Shown here: positions 1-9,594 of the stretch, in pieces
How positions within the stretch are numbered: position 1 is the stretch's first letter
Layout: each line of letters starts with the position of its first letter
Assembly (NCBI RefSeq): GCF_015354735.1
Contig: NZ_JACEFJ010000017.1
Coordinates: forward strand, 1 to 64,000
Source: Pararhodonellum marinum
Lineage (GTDB): Bacteria > Bacteroidota > Bacteroidia > Cytophagales > Cyclobacteriaceae
DNA length: 64,000 bases
Direction: 5' to 3'
Notes under the pieces: model-generated
What the model saw: the letters and a program-made list of their open reading frames with translations, nothing else
The model's database searches: none
What the model was told of the DNA's origin: nothing
Program-made: the position numbers and the translations under genes

Positions 1-3000
1 CGGTGGTCAGTTCCCTGCTTCCTCCAACAGGAATATCAGCAAGCGAACCCGTCAGTGTGGCGGTGCTGCCGTCGGGTAAGATATCAGTCACCTGCAGTCC
101 GGTCAGGGAGATATTTCCAGTATTTTCTACTGTAATGGTATAATTTAGATTGTTAGGTGCATCGATTTCGGTAAGATCTACCACTTTTGATACAGTCAAT
201 TCTCCTACTTGAGAAACTGAACTAATGGCAAAAGAAACCACTGGTTCTGGAATTTCATTGGTGCTTACCCTAACTTCGGTTTCCAAGGGAATTCCTAGAT
301 CTATGTCTTCTTGATTTACCTGATATTTTGTGGTGTAAACACGGTTTTGTTGAATGGGAATAGCACCAAAATTACCCTGAATATCTGCTGGTTCTCCATC
401 AGGCAAAATCCCTGACACCTCGATCCCTGTCAATACCACATTTCCTGTATTATTTACAGTGATGGTATAATTCAATTCCACTGGTTCCAATACCGTCTGT
501 TGGTCAACTACATTTGTAACTGATAAACCGGGCAAAACTGCTATAAGCGTCTCCGCTGAATCCGAAGTGGGTCCCGATACTTCATTGGTCGATACGTCAA
601 CTGAATTTATGAGAGTGTTTCCTAAACTAATATCCTCCTGCGTCGCCTGATAAATGGTGGTAAGTACCCTACTTTGTCCAACGGGGATATCTGCCAAAGA
701 ACCATTTAATACAGCCTCTTCCCCATTGGGTAAAATATCACTTACCTGAAGACCAGTTAACGCGACATTACCTGTATTTGTAATGGTTATGGTATAACTT
801 AAGAGTGTGGGTTCATCAATACTTGTTTGGTTGACAGTTTTTGTTACATTAAGCCCAGGAGTTTGATTGATCGTAGTCTCGGCAATGTCAGATACTGAAA
901 TGGGAATTTCATTTGAACTTACATTCACGGTGTTTACCAATGTAATTCCGGCATCAACCTCTGCCTGAGTTGCCTGATAAGTAGTAGTGACTATCCGGCT
1001 TGCCCCCACGGGAATATCAGCTAAAGAACCGCTTAGCGTAAGCTCACTGCCATTGGGTAAAATATCAACAACCTGCAGTCCTGTCAAGGTTATATTTCCT
1101 GTATTGGTAATGGTGATCGTATAATTCAATAAGGTGGGTGCCGAAATATTGGTGGGATTGACGGTCTTGGTAACAGTCATACCCACATTTTGGCTGATAA
1201 TTGTCTCAGCAGTGTCTTCAGTGGGTCCGGGAACTTCATTAGTGGTGACTGAAACACTGTTTATCAATGTGTTCCCCGTGTCAATATCGGCCTGGGTAGC
1301 CTGAAAACTGGTGGTCAGTTGACGACTGCCACCCACAGGAATATTGGCAAGTGATCCAGTAAGTGTCGCCGTATTGTCATCAGGCAAAATATCAGTCACC
1401 TGTAATCCAGTCAAAGTTACATTCCCAGTGTTCTCTATGGTAATCGTATATTGTAATAAAGTCGGTTCGGAGATGTTAGTCTGATTTACTGTTTTGCTAA
1501 CCGTCAGACCCGCATTCTGGGTAATGGCGGTCTCCGCTGTATCTTCGGTTGGTCCAGGGACTTCTGCGGCAGTTACCGAAACACTACTGACCAAGGCATT
1601 GCCTGCATTGATATCCGCTTGGGTCGCCTGATAGGTGGTGGTAAGTTCACGGATTTCTCCGACCGGAATATCAGCAAGCGAACCCGTAAGTGTAGCCATG
1701 CTGCCATCAGGCAGGATATCTGTCACTTGTAGTCCAGTCAAAGTTACATTCCCAGTGTTCTCTATGGTAATCGTATATTGTAATAAAGTCGGTTCGGAGA
1801 TGCTCGTAGGGTTCACAGTTTTGCTGACCGTCAATCCCGCATTCTGAGTAATGGCGGTCTCCGCAGTATCTTCCGTAGGTCCGGAGACTTCTGCGGTAGT
1901 TACCGAAACATTATTGACCAAGGCAATGCCAGCATCGATATCCGCCTGGGTGGACTGGTAGGTGGTGGTAAGTTCGCGGGTTTCTCCTACAGGAATATCA
2001 GCAAGCGAACCAGTAAGGATGGCAGTGATTCCATCAGGAAGAATGTCAATCACTTCCAATCCAGAAAGAGCTACATTTCCACTGTTTTCTATGGTAATCG
2101 TGTATGCTAAAAGTGTCGGTTCGGAGATGCTTGTCGGATTCACAGTTTTGCTGACAGTCAATCCCGCATTCTGTTCTATGGCTGTTTCTGCGGTGTCTTC
2201 CGTTGGTCCGGGAACTTCGGTAGTAGTCACAGAAACTGAGTTGACCAAAGTGGTTCCCAATTCGATATCGGCCTCTGTGACTTGATAAGTGGTGGTCAGT
2301 TCGCGGTTATCCCCTACCGGGATATCAGCCAAGGACCCAGTCAAGGTTGCCGTATTTCCATCAGGAAGGATATCTATCACCTGTAGTCCAGTCAAAGCTA
2401 CATTTCCTGTATTCTCTATGGTGATCGTGTATTCTAAAAGCGTTGGTTCTGTTATGCTGGCTGTGTTTACCGTTTTGCTTACAGTCAGTCCCGCATTTTG
2501 TTCTATGGCAGTTTCTGCGGTGTCCTCCGTTGGTCCGGGAACTTCTATTGTGGTTACCGAAACGCTGTTGACCAATGTAGCTCCAGCGTCAATATCCGCC
2601 TGCGTGACTGGATAAGTTGTAGTCAGTTCACGGCTTTCACCCACCGGTATGTCCGCGAGAGAACCAGTAAGGGTGGCAGTGCTCCCATCAGGTAATACAT
2701 CGGATACTTCAAGTCCCGTCAGTGCTACATTCCCTTCGTTTTGAATTGTAATGGTATACTGAAGTAGTCCCGGCGCATCTATTGACTCAGGATCAACGGA
2801 TTTGACCACCGACAATTGAGGAATCTGAAGAATGGTGGTTTCTGCCGTTGCGGATGTGGGTTCTGGAATTTCATTGGTAACTACTTCCACCGTATTTACC
2901 AAGGGAACTCCAAGATTTATGTATTTCTGGCTGACCTGAAAAGAAGTGGTCAGTACCCTGGATTGACCTACAGGGATATCTTCTAAAGAGCCAGTCAATT

Positions 3001-3310
3001 CAGCCAGAGTACCATCAGGAAGGAGGTCTGTGACCGTTAAATCGGTCAGATCAACTGCACCTGTATTGGTAATCGTAATGGTATAGGCCAAAAGTTCGGG
3101 AGCAGCTATTTCATCTTGATCCACCTCCTTGACAACCGTCAATCCGGGATTAACAAGCACCAAGGTTTCCGCCACAGCGGTACTGGGTCCCGGCACTGGG
3201 TTAGTCACAATGGAAGCTGTACTAACTAAAATATTCCCATCAAAGATGTCCTCGGCTTTTACCTGATAGCTTGTAAGATAAGTTCTTGATGTGCCTACAG
3301 TTATGGCCCC
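1..3310 (-). repeat. Tandem 327-bp repeats inside the DUF11-like gene
   Basis: About eleven in-frame units follow one another with a period of 327 bp. Equivalent positions recur near 1338, 1665, 1992, 2319, 2646 and 2973. Adjacent units are very similar: the 70 bp at 1406-1475 recur exactly at 1733-1802. Units toward the protein N-terminus (2850-3310) and the unit near 370 are more divergent. High identity between neighbours suggests recent duplication or gene conversion, and copy number could vary between strains. Confidence 0.85.
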
Positions 3311-3658
3311 TGTAGTTCCCGTAACCACCCCATTTGTTCCATCTGGAAGAATGCAGGTAACTTCCGGTTGAGTTAGCGGCCTGTCACCTGTATTGGTAAC
3401 CAAGATCGTATAATTCAACAAAACCTGACCAGATATGACTGTTTGGTCCACTTCAAGAGAAATGGTAAGACTAGGATCAAAATCAGAAGGAAGAGGGAAT
3501 AAATTTATGGAATGAACGGAAGAATTTTTTTCATCAAGAGGTGTCTCTAAAGAGGATAATTCTGATCCAAAAACAGGAAAAAATACCTGAAATGCCAAAA
3601 TCAGAACAACCAAATGCTTAAAAATGCCATGGCTAGGCAAGAGGGAGAACAAATTCAT
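1..3658 (-). CDS. Giant secreted DUF11-like repeat protein, 5' part (runs off left edge)
   Basis: An open frame starts at ATG 3658 and continues without a stop to base 1, so about 1,219 residues are visible and the C-terminus is missing. The first 30 residues contain a hydrophobic stretch (HLVVLILAFQVFFPVFG) that fits a signal peptide. From about residue 60 the protein is built of units of about 109 residues (327 bp), at least eleven in view. Each unit carries phrases such as YTITIENSGN, VIDILPDG, SLADIPVG, RELTTTYQ and a Pro-Gly-Pro linker. This is the pattern of DUF11/DUF7507-type beta-sandwich repeats of bacterial surface proteins. A large adhesin or cell-surface stalk is likely; a T9SS sorting domain beyond the edge is inferred, not seen. 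The upstream stop is near 3695, so 3658 is the first ATG. Confidence 0.85.
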   Translation of the reverse strand, partial: MNLFSLLPSHGIFKHLVVLILAFQVFFPVFGSELSSLETPLDEKNSSVHSINLFPLPSDFDPSLTISLEVDQTVISGQVLLNYTILVTNTGDRPLTQPEVTCILPDGTNGVVTGTTGAITVGTSRTYLTSYQVKAEDIFDGNILVSTASIVTNPVPGPSTAVAETLVLVNPGLTVVKEVDQDEIAAPELLAYTITITNTGAVDLTDLTVTDLLPDGTLAELTGSLEDIPVGQSRVLTTSFQVSQKYINLGVPLVNTVEVVTNEIPEPTSATAETTILQIPQLSVVKSVDPESIDAPGLLQYTITIQNEGNVALTGLEVSDVLPDGSTATLTGSLADIPVGESRELTTTYPVTQADIDAGATLVNSVSVTTIEVPGPTEDTAETAIEQNAGLTVSKTVNTASITEPTLLEYTITIENTGNVALTGLQVIDILPDGNTATLTGSLADIPVGDNRELTTTYQVTEADIELGTTLVNSVSVTTTEVPGPTEDTAETAIEQNAGLTVSKTVNPTSISEPTLLAYTITIENSGNVALSGLEVIDILPDGITAILTGSLADIPVGETRELTTTYQSTQADIDAGIALVNNVSVTTAEVSGPTEDTAETAITQNAGLTVSKTVNPTSISEPTLLQYTITIENTGNVTLTGLQVTDILPDGSMATLTGSLADIPVGEIRELTTTYQATQADINAGNALVSSVSVTAAEVPGPTEDTAETAITQNAGLTVSKTVNQTNISEPTLLQYTITIENTGNVTLTGLQVTDILPDDNTATLTGSLANIPVGGSRQLTTSFQATQADIDTGNTLINSVSVTTNEVPGPTEDTAETIISQNVGMTVTKTVNPTNISAPTLLNYTITITNTGNITLTGLQVVDILPNGSELTLSGSLADIPVGASRIVTTTYQATQAEVDAGITLVNTVNVSSNEIPISVSDIAETTINQTPGLNVTKTVNQTSIDEPTLLSYTITITNTGNVALTGLQVSDILPNGEEAVLNGSLADIPVGQSRVLTTIYQATQEDISLGNTLINSVDVSTNEVSGPTSDSAETLIAVLPGLSVTNVVDQQTVLEPVELNYTITVNNTGNVVLTGIEVSGILPDGEPADIQGNFGAIPIQQNRVYTTKYQVNQEDIDLGIPLETEVRVSTNEIPEPVVSFAISSVSQVGELTVSKVVDLTEIDAPNNLNYTITVENTGNISLTGLQVTDILPDGSTATLTGSLADIPVGGSRELTT

Positions 3659-3721
3659 ATGTGCGTGTATAAAGCCGGTATTTTTAGGAAAATATTAACT
3701 AGTTAAAAATTCCAGCCATCT

Positions 3722-3729
3722 CAAATATA
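3722..3729 (-). promoter_or_regulatory. Candidate -7 box before the DUF11-like gene
   Basis: On the minus strand this reads TATATTTG, a match to the Bacteroidota -7 consensus TAnnTTTG, 64 bp before the start codon. TTTG-like sequences lie upstream, but none sits at the usual 19-21 bp spacing. The match could be chance in such AT-rich DNA. The rest of 3659-3951 holds nothing else I can name. Confidence 0.3.
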
Positions 3730-3951
3730 GGAATTGATCCAAAGCAAAAAAAGCAAAATGCATTTTATGCGATTTAAAATGAAAAAAAATAGCTTTAACT
3801 CACTCCATTTTAAAATAAAAGTTTGATTGCTAGTGGATTAACCAACATTCCTATTTGCCAAAAACAAATGAAAAAACAACGAACAAAAAAGGTTAAAGAC
3901 TACCATTTAACATCAAAAAAGAAGCACATTGTTAACCTCTTTTGAAGCGCT

Positions 3952-5508
3952 TTATTCCAATATTGCTGATGCAAAACCAGGAAGGATTAACTCCCCTGCA
4001 TTCATTTCAGGTGATTCCAATCTAAATATAAAATCCCGGTAATTTTCAGGAACCTGAACTGTGACTGGTTCTGCTCCCAAGTTATGAAAGACCATAAGCG
4101 ATTGATTGTCGGTGCTTCTTTCATAAGCCATGATGGACTTCGGATAGCTATTCTCTGTCAGTTCTAATTTCCCAAGGGCAAGTGCCCGGTTTGAATTTCT
4201 CAATCGAATGATCTCTTTATAAAACCCAAAGAAACTGTTTCCGGTGGATTTTTGAACCGCCAATGGTTTGACGGTTTGATCCTTGCTGAATTTCGGTTCA
4301 ATCCAAGTGGCTCTTCCCGAATCATTTTCCTTAAGATCCCAAAGAAAAGGTTCCCTGATATTGGGATCGGGTTTTTCCCCTAACATCCCTATCTCCTCTC
4401 CATAGTATAAATAGGGTGCGCCAGGCATGGTCATTAAGACGGCAATGGATTGCTTGAGTTTCTTGGGATCATTGCCATGTTTGGAAAGCAGTCTGGGTTG
4501 ATCATGGTTGGAAGAAAAAGTGGCATCAATAAAATCATCGGTGATTCCATCATAAAAATCCAGTATATCTTTCTGCTTTTTAGCCAACAGCATGCCATCC
4601 CCTTTCTCATACGCCTCCAACAAGGTGTAGTGAAAATCAAAATTGAACAAAGCTGGAAGTCCGGGTAAATAAGGTGCTACTACCTCTTTCATGTCATAGA
4701 CTTCTCCTACCAGATAAACATCCGGTTTTATTTTCTCCATTTCTGATCTGAATTCCTTCCAAAAGGCATGGTTATCTTCTGGTCTGTCATCAGGGAAAAT
4801 GTGCTTAGCGGCATCCAAGCGAAATCCATCCACGCCAATTTCTTCCAACCAAAACCTTCCGATTTCATAGATCTCTTCCCTTACTTTTGGATTATCAAAA
4901 TTGAGATCAGGCATGTCGCCAACAAAAAAACCATAGTAAAAATCCTCCCCATATCCAGGGTCATGCCATTGCCTGATATTATCACTATCAAGGGTGATGG
5001 TTTTTTTGTTGATAAAATCTGCAATGGTATCGGCTTTTGCCCACACATAGTAATCTCTGTAGGGATTGTCGCTTCCTTTTTTGGCTTCCAAAAACCAAGG
5101 ATGCCTGTCACTGGTGTGGTTGATGATCAGGTCGATCACAATTTTTATGTCTCGTGCATGGGCTTCTTCCAGCAGTTTTTTGAAATCCTCTAAAGTCCCA
5201 TAATCGGGATGGATGTTTTTGTAATCCGTGACATCATACTTGTGATAACTTGGGGATGGCATGATGGGCATAAACCAAATGGCATTGGCACCCAGATCTT
5301 TGACATGGTCCAGTTTTTTGATGACACCATTGATATCACCGATACCGTCTCCACTGGAGTCATAAAATGATTGGATAAAAATCTCATAAGTTATTCCTGC
5401 GTGGGGCCAGTGGTTTTCTACGGTTTTTTCTTTTTCTTTGGATTCTTGGCAGGAAATGAGCATCGTGGTTAGGAGGGTGATTAAACCAAAATAAACTAAT
5501 TTTCTCAT
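3952..5508 (-). CDS. GH13 alpha-amylase family lipoprotein
   Basis: This is a 518-residue glycoside hydrolase family 13 enzyme that would cut alpha-glucosidic bonds of maltodextrins. The chosen ATG at 5508 gives a lipoprotein signal ending LISC; a longer frame to 5559 would put 17 hydrophilic residues before it. The catalytic set is complete: DLIINH (region I), GFRLDAAKH with nucleophile D232, LVGEV with acid/base E269 and SSNHDQ with D336. The stretch MPDLN is the region-V signature known from the intermediate oligo-1,6-glucosidase/neopullulanase group (GH13_36). It is the last gene of the minus arm of the starch locus and follows a hairpin terminator behind the aldolase gene. Location is probably periplasmic or outer-membrane. 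Exact specificity is not readable. Confidence 0.9.
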   Translation of the reverse strand: MRKLVYFGLITLLTTMLISCQESKEKEKTVENHWPHAGITYEIFIQSFYDSSGDGIGDINGVIKKLDHVKDLGANAIWFMPIMPSPSYHKYDVTDYKNIHPDYGTLEDFKKLLEEAHARDIKIVIDLIINHTSDRHPWFLEAKKGSDNPYRDYYVWAKADTIADFINKKTITLDSDNIRQWHDPGYGEDFYYGFFVGDMPDLNFDNPKVREEIYEIGRFWLEEIGVDGFRLDAAKHIFPDDRPEDNHAFWKEFRSEMEKIKPDVYLVGEVYDMKEVVAPYLPGLPALFNFDFHYTLLEAYEKGDGMLLAKKQKDILDFYDGITDDFIDATFSSNHDQPRLLSKHGNDPKKLKQSIAVLMTMPGAPYLYYGEEIGMLGEKPDPNIREPFLWDLKENDSGRATWIEPKFSKDQTVKPLAVQKSTGNSFFGFYKEIIRLRNSNRALALGKLELTENSYPKSIMAYERSTDNQSLMVFHNLGAEPVTVQVPENYRDFIFRLESPEMNAGELILPGFASAILE

Positions 5509-5524
5509 AAGGGTGGGTGATTTT

Positions 5525-5557
5525 AAAAAGAAAGAGTCACTTGACAGTGACTCTTTC
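5525..5557 (-). terminator. Intrinsic terminator behind the aldolase gene
   Basis: Arms GAAAGAGTCACT and AGTGACTCTTTC pair perfectly over 12 bp around a 4-nt loop. On the minus strand they are followed by five T. The hairpin lies between the stop of the aldolase gene and the start of the next amylase gene, so it may end or attenuate transcription between them. Confidence 0.75.
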
Positions 5558-5577
5558 AACTATGTAGCAATATATCA

Positions 5578-6639
5578 TTAATTTCTGTCAATGGCATTTA
5601 ACATATCAAAAGCCAGTTCAAGCCGTTTTACGAAATTCTCTTCACCTTTTCTCAACCAAACGCGAGGATCATAAAACTTTTTGTTAGGACTATCTGGTCC
5701 ATCAGGACTGCCAAGCTGGGTCTGAAGGTATCCTTCTTTACTTTTATAGTAATGCAAAACGCCTTCCCAAAATGCCCATTGCATATCCGTATCAATATTC
5801 ATTTTGATGGACCCATAGCTGTTGGCTTCTCTGATTTCCTCTACCGTAGAACCGGAGCCACCATGGAATACAAAACTCAAAGGCTTACCGGATAAACCGA
5901 ACTTTTCATTGATATAATCCTGGGATTTTTTTAAAATGATGGGTTTTAGGCTTACATTTCCTGGCTTGTAAACCCCATGAACATTTCCAAAAGCTGCTGC
6001 CACTGTAAACAAATCACCAACTTCTTTCAGATTCTCATAAGCATAAGCGACTTCTTCCGGTTGGGTGTAAAGTTTCGAGCTGTCTATGTCTGTGTTGTCC
6101 ACTCCATCCTCTTCTCCACCTGTGACACCCAATTCGATTTCAATGCCCATTTCCAGCGCATGAAGCTTATTAAAGTATTTCACAGAAGTCTCAATGTTTT
6201 CCTCCAAGGTTTCCTCAGAAAGATCCAACATATGTGAGCTGAACAACGGCTTTTTAAAGGCTTCATAGTAAGCTTTGCCTTCATCGAGCAATCCGTCAAT
6301 CCAAGGCAAAAGTTTTTTTGCTGCATGATCGGTGTGCAACACTACAGGCACTCCGTAGGCTTCAGCCATTTTATGAACATGCATTGCCCCAGAAACACCG
6401 CCGGCAATACTTGCTTTTTGATTTTCATTACTTAGACCTTTTCCTGCAAAAAACTGGGCACCACCATTGGAAAACTGGACCATTACTGGTGAATTTACCT
6501 TTTTTGCTGTTTCCAAAACCGCATTGACGGTACTGGTATTGATCACATTGACAGCCGGCATGGCGAATTCACTTTCTTTGGCATAGTCCAATAGATCCTT
6601 GAGTTCTTGCCCGTATTTTACGCCTGGTTTAAATTTCAT
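5578..6639 (-). CDS. fbaA: Fructose-bisphosphate aldolase, class II
   Basis: The 353-residue protein is a zinc-dependent aldolase that cleaves fructose 1,6-bisphosphate to dihydroxyacetone phosphate and glyceraldehyde 3-phosphate in the cytoplasm. It has the class IIa signatures FAMPAVNV near the start, VVLHTDHA (zinc ligands), HGGSGS (phosphate binding) and NIDTDMQW. Length matches the FbaA type. The gene lies 23 bp after the stop of the secreted amylase gene and is followed by a strong terminator. Its place among extracellular amylases is unusual and suggests that glycolytic flux is tuned together with starch use, but this is inference. The start ATG at 6639 fits the family N-terminus. Confidence 0.95.
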   Translation of the reverse strand: MKFKPGVKYGQELKDLLDYAKESEFAMPAVNVINTSTVNAVLETAKKVNSPVMVQFSNGGAQFFAGKGLSNENQKASIAGGVSGAMHVHKMAEAYGVPVVLHTDHAAKKLLPWIDGLLDEGKAYYEAFKKPLFSSHMLDLSEETLEENIETSVKYFNKLHALEMGIEIELGVTGGEEDGVDNTDIDSSKLYTQPEEVAYAYENLKEVGDLFTVAAAFGNVHGVYKPGNVSLKPIILKKSQDYINEKFGLSGKPLSFVFHGGSGSTVEEIREANSYGSIKMNIDTDMQWAFWEGVLHYYKSKEGYLQTQLGSPDGPDSPNKKFYDPRVWLRKGEENFVKRLELAFDMLNAIDRN

Positions 6640-6662
6640 AATAGTAAAGTTTAATGGTTTGA

Positions 6663-9458
6663 TTATTCTTTAACAAAGCGTCTTCTTATCAGTTGACGGT
6701 TGTCATTGAGTTCAAAGATATACATACCTGCCTTAAAATCCTTTAAATCCAAACTTAAAATATTCTCCTGTGAGCTATACTGTCCTTCGGACAATATCCT
6801 TCCTGTGATGTCTATTATCCGATACCGACCTTGATTCATGGAGCTTGGAAGCTCGATGGTCAGGTCTCCTTTAGTAGGAACAGGGTAAATTTTCAACTGC
6901 CTTTCTACTTTGGTCTCTTTATCAATTGAAGTGATGGGATCTACCATCACAATCACATCTTCAGGGGTTGGCAAGGGTTGATTGGTAAATAAAAAGAATT
7001 CATTGGGCCTTAGAGTAATTGGCAAAACCCCATTGCTGACAGTCACTTCCTCACCTGTGAAGTAATTGTACCAACTTCCACTGGAAGGGAAAGCCGCCTG
7101 CACATTATTGGCTGGGGTCAAGGCAAAGTTTCCATAGATCACCCATTCCAAATCACCGTCTTTCAAAGTAATGGATTTCACATTTCCTGTTAAACTTAGG
7201 TTGACAGATTCGGGGGTATTGAGGATGTTGTATTCGTTTTTAAGTTTGATCATTTCCTGATACAAACGGAACAAACGGAACCTATCCTCATCCTGCAGGT
7301 ATTCCCAACGGGTGGGTTTGATGCCCAAACGGTCATTGTTAAGTTCCTCATCATAACCAAACTCCCCAAATTGCCAGAGCATTTTAGGACCAGGTATAGA
7401 AAAGAAAAAAGCGGTAGTCAATTGGTTTCTGTTTACTGCATTGGGAAGGTTTCTGATGTTTATTGGTGAAGTGGCCCCCCAATTGATGGACTCCCACATG
7501 ACCCTTTCCTCATCATGGCTTTCCATGTAGGCGATCAGCCCGTTTTTTTCCCAATTCCTTCTGCCAAAATATCCCCAGTCAAAATTTCTTGATCCGCCTT
7601 TTGCCATTTCCCTGAAATCACCGTTGAGATTTCCCCAAAGCAACATGCCGTAATTGGCCAATTCCGTTTCCTCCGTGTTATCGGCAAAATGTTCCAAGAT
7701 GACATAAGCATCCGGATGGTTGGCTTTGATATTGTCATAGATGTTTTTCCAGATTGTAATTCTGGATTCATCTCTTTGGCTCCAGAGACCTACATCATTG
7801 CCTGAATTGACTTGGGTAAAACCCTTACTAAGGTCAAAGCGGTAACCGTCAAATTTGTACTCTGTCAACCAATAGTTGTTGACTGAATCCACAAAAGCCT
7901 TGGTATATTCACTCTCATGATTAAAATCATAGCCGACATTAAAGGGATGCCTTGCCGTCCTGTTTAACCAAGGGTTATCATCTGTAGGTGCTCCGTAATC
8001 CCCGTCATTGTAAAGTCGAACAAAAGGATTCTGACCAAAGGCATGATTCAAAACCATGTCCAAAATGACTACCATATCTCTCTTGTGGGCCTCATCGATA
8101 AGTTCTTTGAGGTCATTTTTGGTACCATAGTATTTATCAGGGGCAAAGAAAAAGGAAGGATTGTATCCCCAGGAAAGGTTCCCCTCAAACTCTTTGATCG
8201 GCATTAGTTCCAAAGCATTTATCCCTAGTTCTTTCAAGTAATCGAGTCTTTCTGTTACGGCTTTATACGTTCTTCTGTCATCAAAATCTCTGACCAAAAG
8301 CTCATAGATGACCAGTTCCTCCACTTGCGGCTTTTCATAGTCCAGGTATTTCCATTCATATTCTTCCTGTTCCGTTTGCAGGAAGGTGGCCTGAAAATCT
8401 GTTTTGCCCTGTGGAAACGGCTTTAAGCCTGGATAACGGTTTTCCTGAATGATTTCACCATCATGAAATGGATCTGAAACCTTGTCTGCATAGGGGTCAC
8501 CGATTCTGATCTGCCCATCTACCAAATATTGAAAGATATATTCTTCTCCCGGGGTCAAATCACCGATTCTTAGCCAAAACATCTCTCTATCTGGCGTGTG
8601 GTTCATTTGATAAGCCGCTGAAACCTGCCAGTCATTGAAATCCCCGATGATGAATGCATTCTTTTTATTGGGCGCCTCCAGAACCAAAACCACCTCAGTA
8701 GGAGAAGTGTAGTTGATGCCTTTTTTAACACCCGCAGGTAAGGGGACTTGGGGACTTGCTCCAACTACGGTGATGGATGTTTCAGACGTTACTGTCAAGT
8801 CATCCTGAACAGCCGAGGCCTCTACCGCAAAAGACCCTTCATTCTGCGCCAAGAAAGTATAATTCAACTCCTGTGCTGAAGAAACTTGTGCAACCGTATT
8901 CCCGTTGATTTTGATGGCCAAATCAGCTATTTCAGAGGCCACTATTTCTATGGCTTGTGTTTCACCCACCTCCAATAAAACAGTTGAAGCAGGTTCTAAA
9001 AACGTGACCTCAAATCCCTGGCTTAAGTTGACGAAAAAATCGCCGTTCGTATCGGTTTTTCCTTCTAAATTCCCCACAGCATTTCTGAAGACCATGCCAA
9101 GCCTATAAATGACTTGATCGCCGGAAATATCAAAAAAATCATTGGGTGTCAATTCAAATTCCCAAATATCGGCTTCTCCTTCTTTCCGGGTCATCCGTGC
9201 ATCAGGGTCATCCGTTCCCCATTCAAAGGGCACGATAGCCCAAGTGTCAGAGCTAGGCCCTGCCACTACTGCCCCAATATGGATGTATACCTGATTGACG
9301 CCTACCAATCCTGTGGTACCTTGGCTGGCGTCATAGATAATCTTGATGTTTTGATCTGCTCTTGGAAAAGCAGGCTCCGTACTGACCTGGGCCTCAAGCT
9401 GACCGATCCCGAAAAACAGAAATGCCAAAAGTGCAATTTTGGTAAAGATATACTTCAT
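6663..9458 (-). CDS. T9SS-secreted multidomain GH13 alpha-amylase
   Basis: This 931-residue enzyme should degrade starch outside the cell. ATG 9458 is chosen because it gives a clean signal peptide ending in EAQ; the frame stays open to 9509. N-terminal beta-rich regions come first (about residues 25-250), then a CBM48-like region with FIIGDFNDW, then the GH13 barrel: ILDMVLNH, GYRFDLSKG (nucleophile D542), VILEHFADN (acid/base E589) and MESHDEE (D649). The last 80 residues start KIYPVPTKGDLTI and end in RRFVKE, a typical type IX secretion sorting domain, so the protein is probably exported and surface-attached. It lies between the SusE-like gene and the aldolase gene. Confidence 0.92.
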   Translation of the reverse strand: MKYIFTKIALLAFLFFGIGQLEAQVSTEPAFPRADQNIKIIYDASQGTTGLVGVNQVYIHIGAVVAGPSSDTWAIVPFEWGTDDPDARMTRKEGEADIWEFELTPNDFFDISGDQVIYRLGMVFRNAVGNLEGKTDTNGDFFVNLSQGFEVTFLEPASTVLLEVGETQAIEIVASEIADLAIKINGNTVAQVSSAQELNYTFLAQNEGSFAVEASAVQDDLTVTSETSITVVGASPQVPLPAGVKKGINYTSPTEVVLVLEAPNKKNAFIIGDFNDWQVSAAYQMNHTPDREMFWLRIGDLTPGEEYIFQYLVDGQIRIGDPYADKVSDPFHDGEIIQENRYPGLKPFPQGKTDFQATFLQTEQEEYEWKYLDYEKPQVEELVIYELLVRDFDDRRTYKAVTERLDYLKELGINALELMPIKEFEGNLSWGYNPSFFFAPDKYYGTKNDLKELIDEAHKRDMVVILDMVLNHAFGQNPFVRLYNDGDYGAPTDDNPWLNRTARHPFNVGYDFNHESEYTKAFVDSVNNYWLTEYKFDGYRFDLSKGFTQVNSGNDVGLWSQRDESRITIWKNIYDNIKANHPDAYVILEHFADNTEETELANYGMLLWGNLNGDFREMAKGGSRNFDWGYFGRRNWEKNGLIAYMESHDEERVMWESINWGATSPINIRNLPNAVNRNQLTTAFFFSIPGPKMLWQFGEFGYDEELNNDRLGIKPTRWEYLQDEDRFRLFRLYQEMIKLKNEYNILNTPESVNLSLTGNVKSITLKDGDLEWVIYGNFALTPANNVQAAFPSSGSWYNYFTGEEVTVSNGVLPITLRPNEFFLFTNQPLPTPEDVIVMVDPITSIDKETKVERQLKIYPVPTKGDLTIELPSSMNQGRYRIIDITGRILSEGQYSSQENILSLDLKDFKAGMYIFELNDNRQLIRRRFVKE

Positions 9459-9543
9459 GGTGTACTGATCATTAATAAGTATTGTGAATAGGCAAAATAA
9501 AATCAACAAGAGTTAAAGAAACTATCAGTTGGACTTTAAAAGT

Positions 9544-9571
9544 AAAAAGTACCGGCAATGCCGGTACTTTT
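9544..9571 (-). terminator. Hairpin between SusE-like gene and amylase gene
   Basis: Arms AAAAGTACCGGC and GCCGGTACTTTT form a perfect 12-bp stem with a 3-nt loop. On the minus strand the distal arm ends in a T run. It lies 24 bp after the SusE-like stop and 86 bp before the amylase start. It could be a terminator, an attenuator or an mRNA-stabilising stem that lowers amylase relative to the binding protein. Confidence 0.75.
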
Positions 9572-9594
9572 CGTTAACGAAAATGATAAGAACA

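Noticed and set aside
1635-2695. Plus-strand frames within the DUF11-like gene
   Set aside because: They are antisense copies produced by the 327-bp repeat and recur with the same period; the minus frame has the protein signals.
4450-5193. Plus-strand frames opposite the amylase gene
   Set aside because: They are antisense to intact catalytic motifs.
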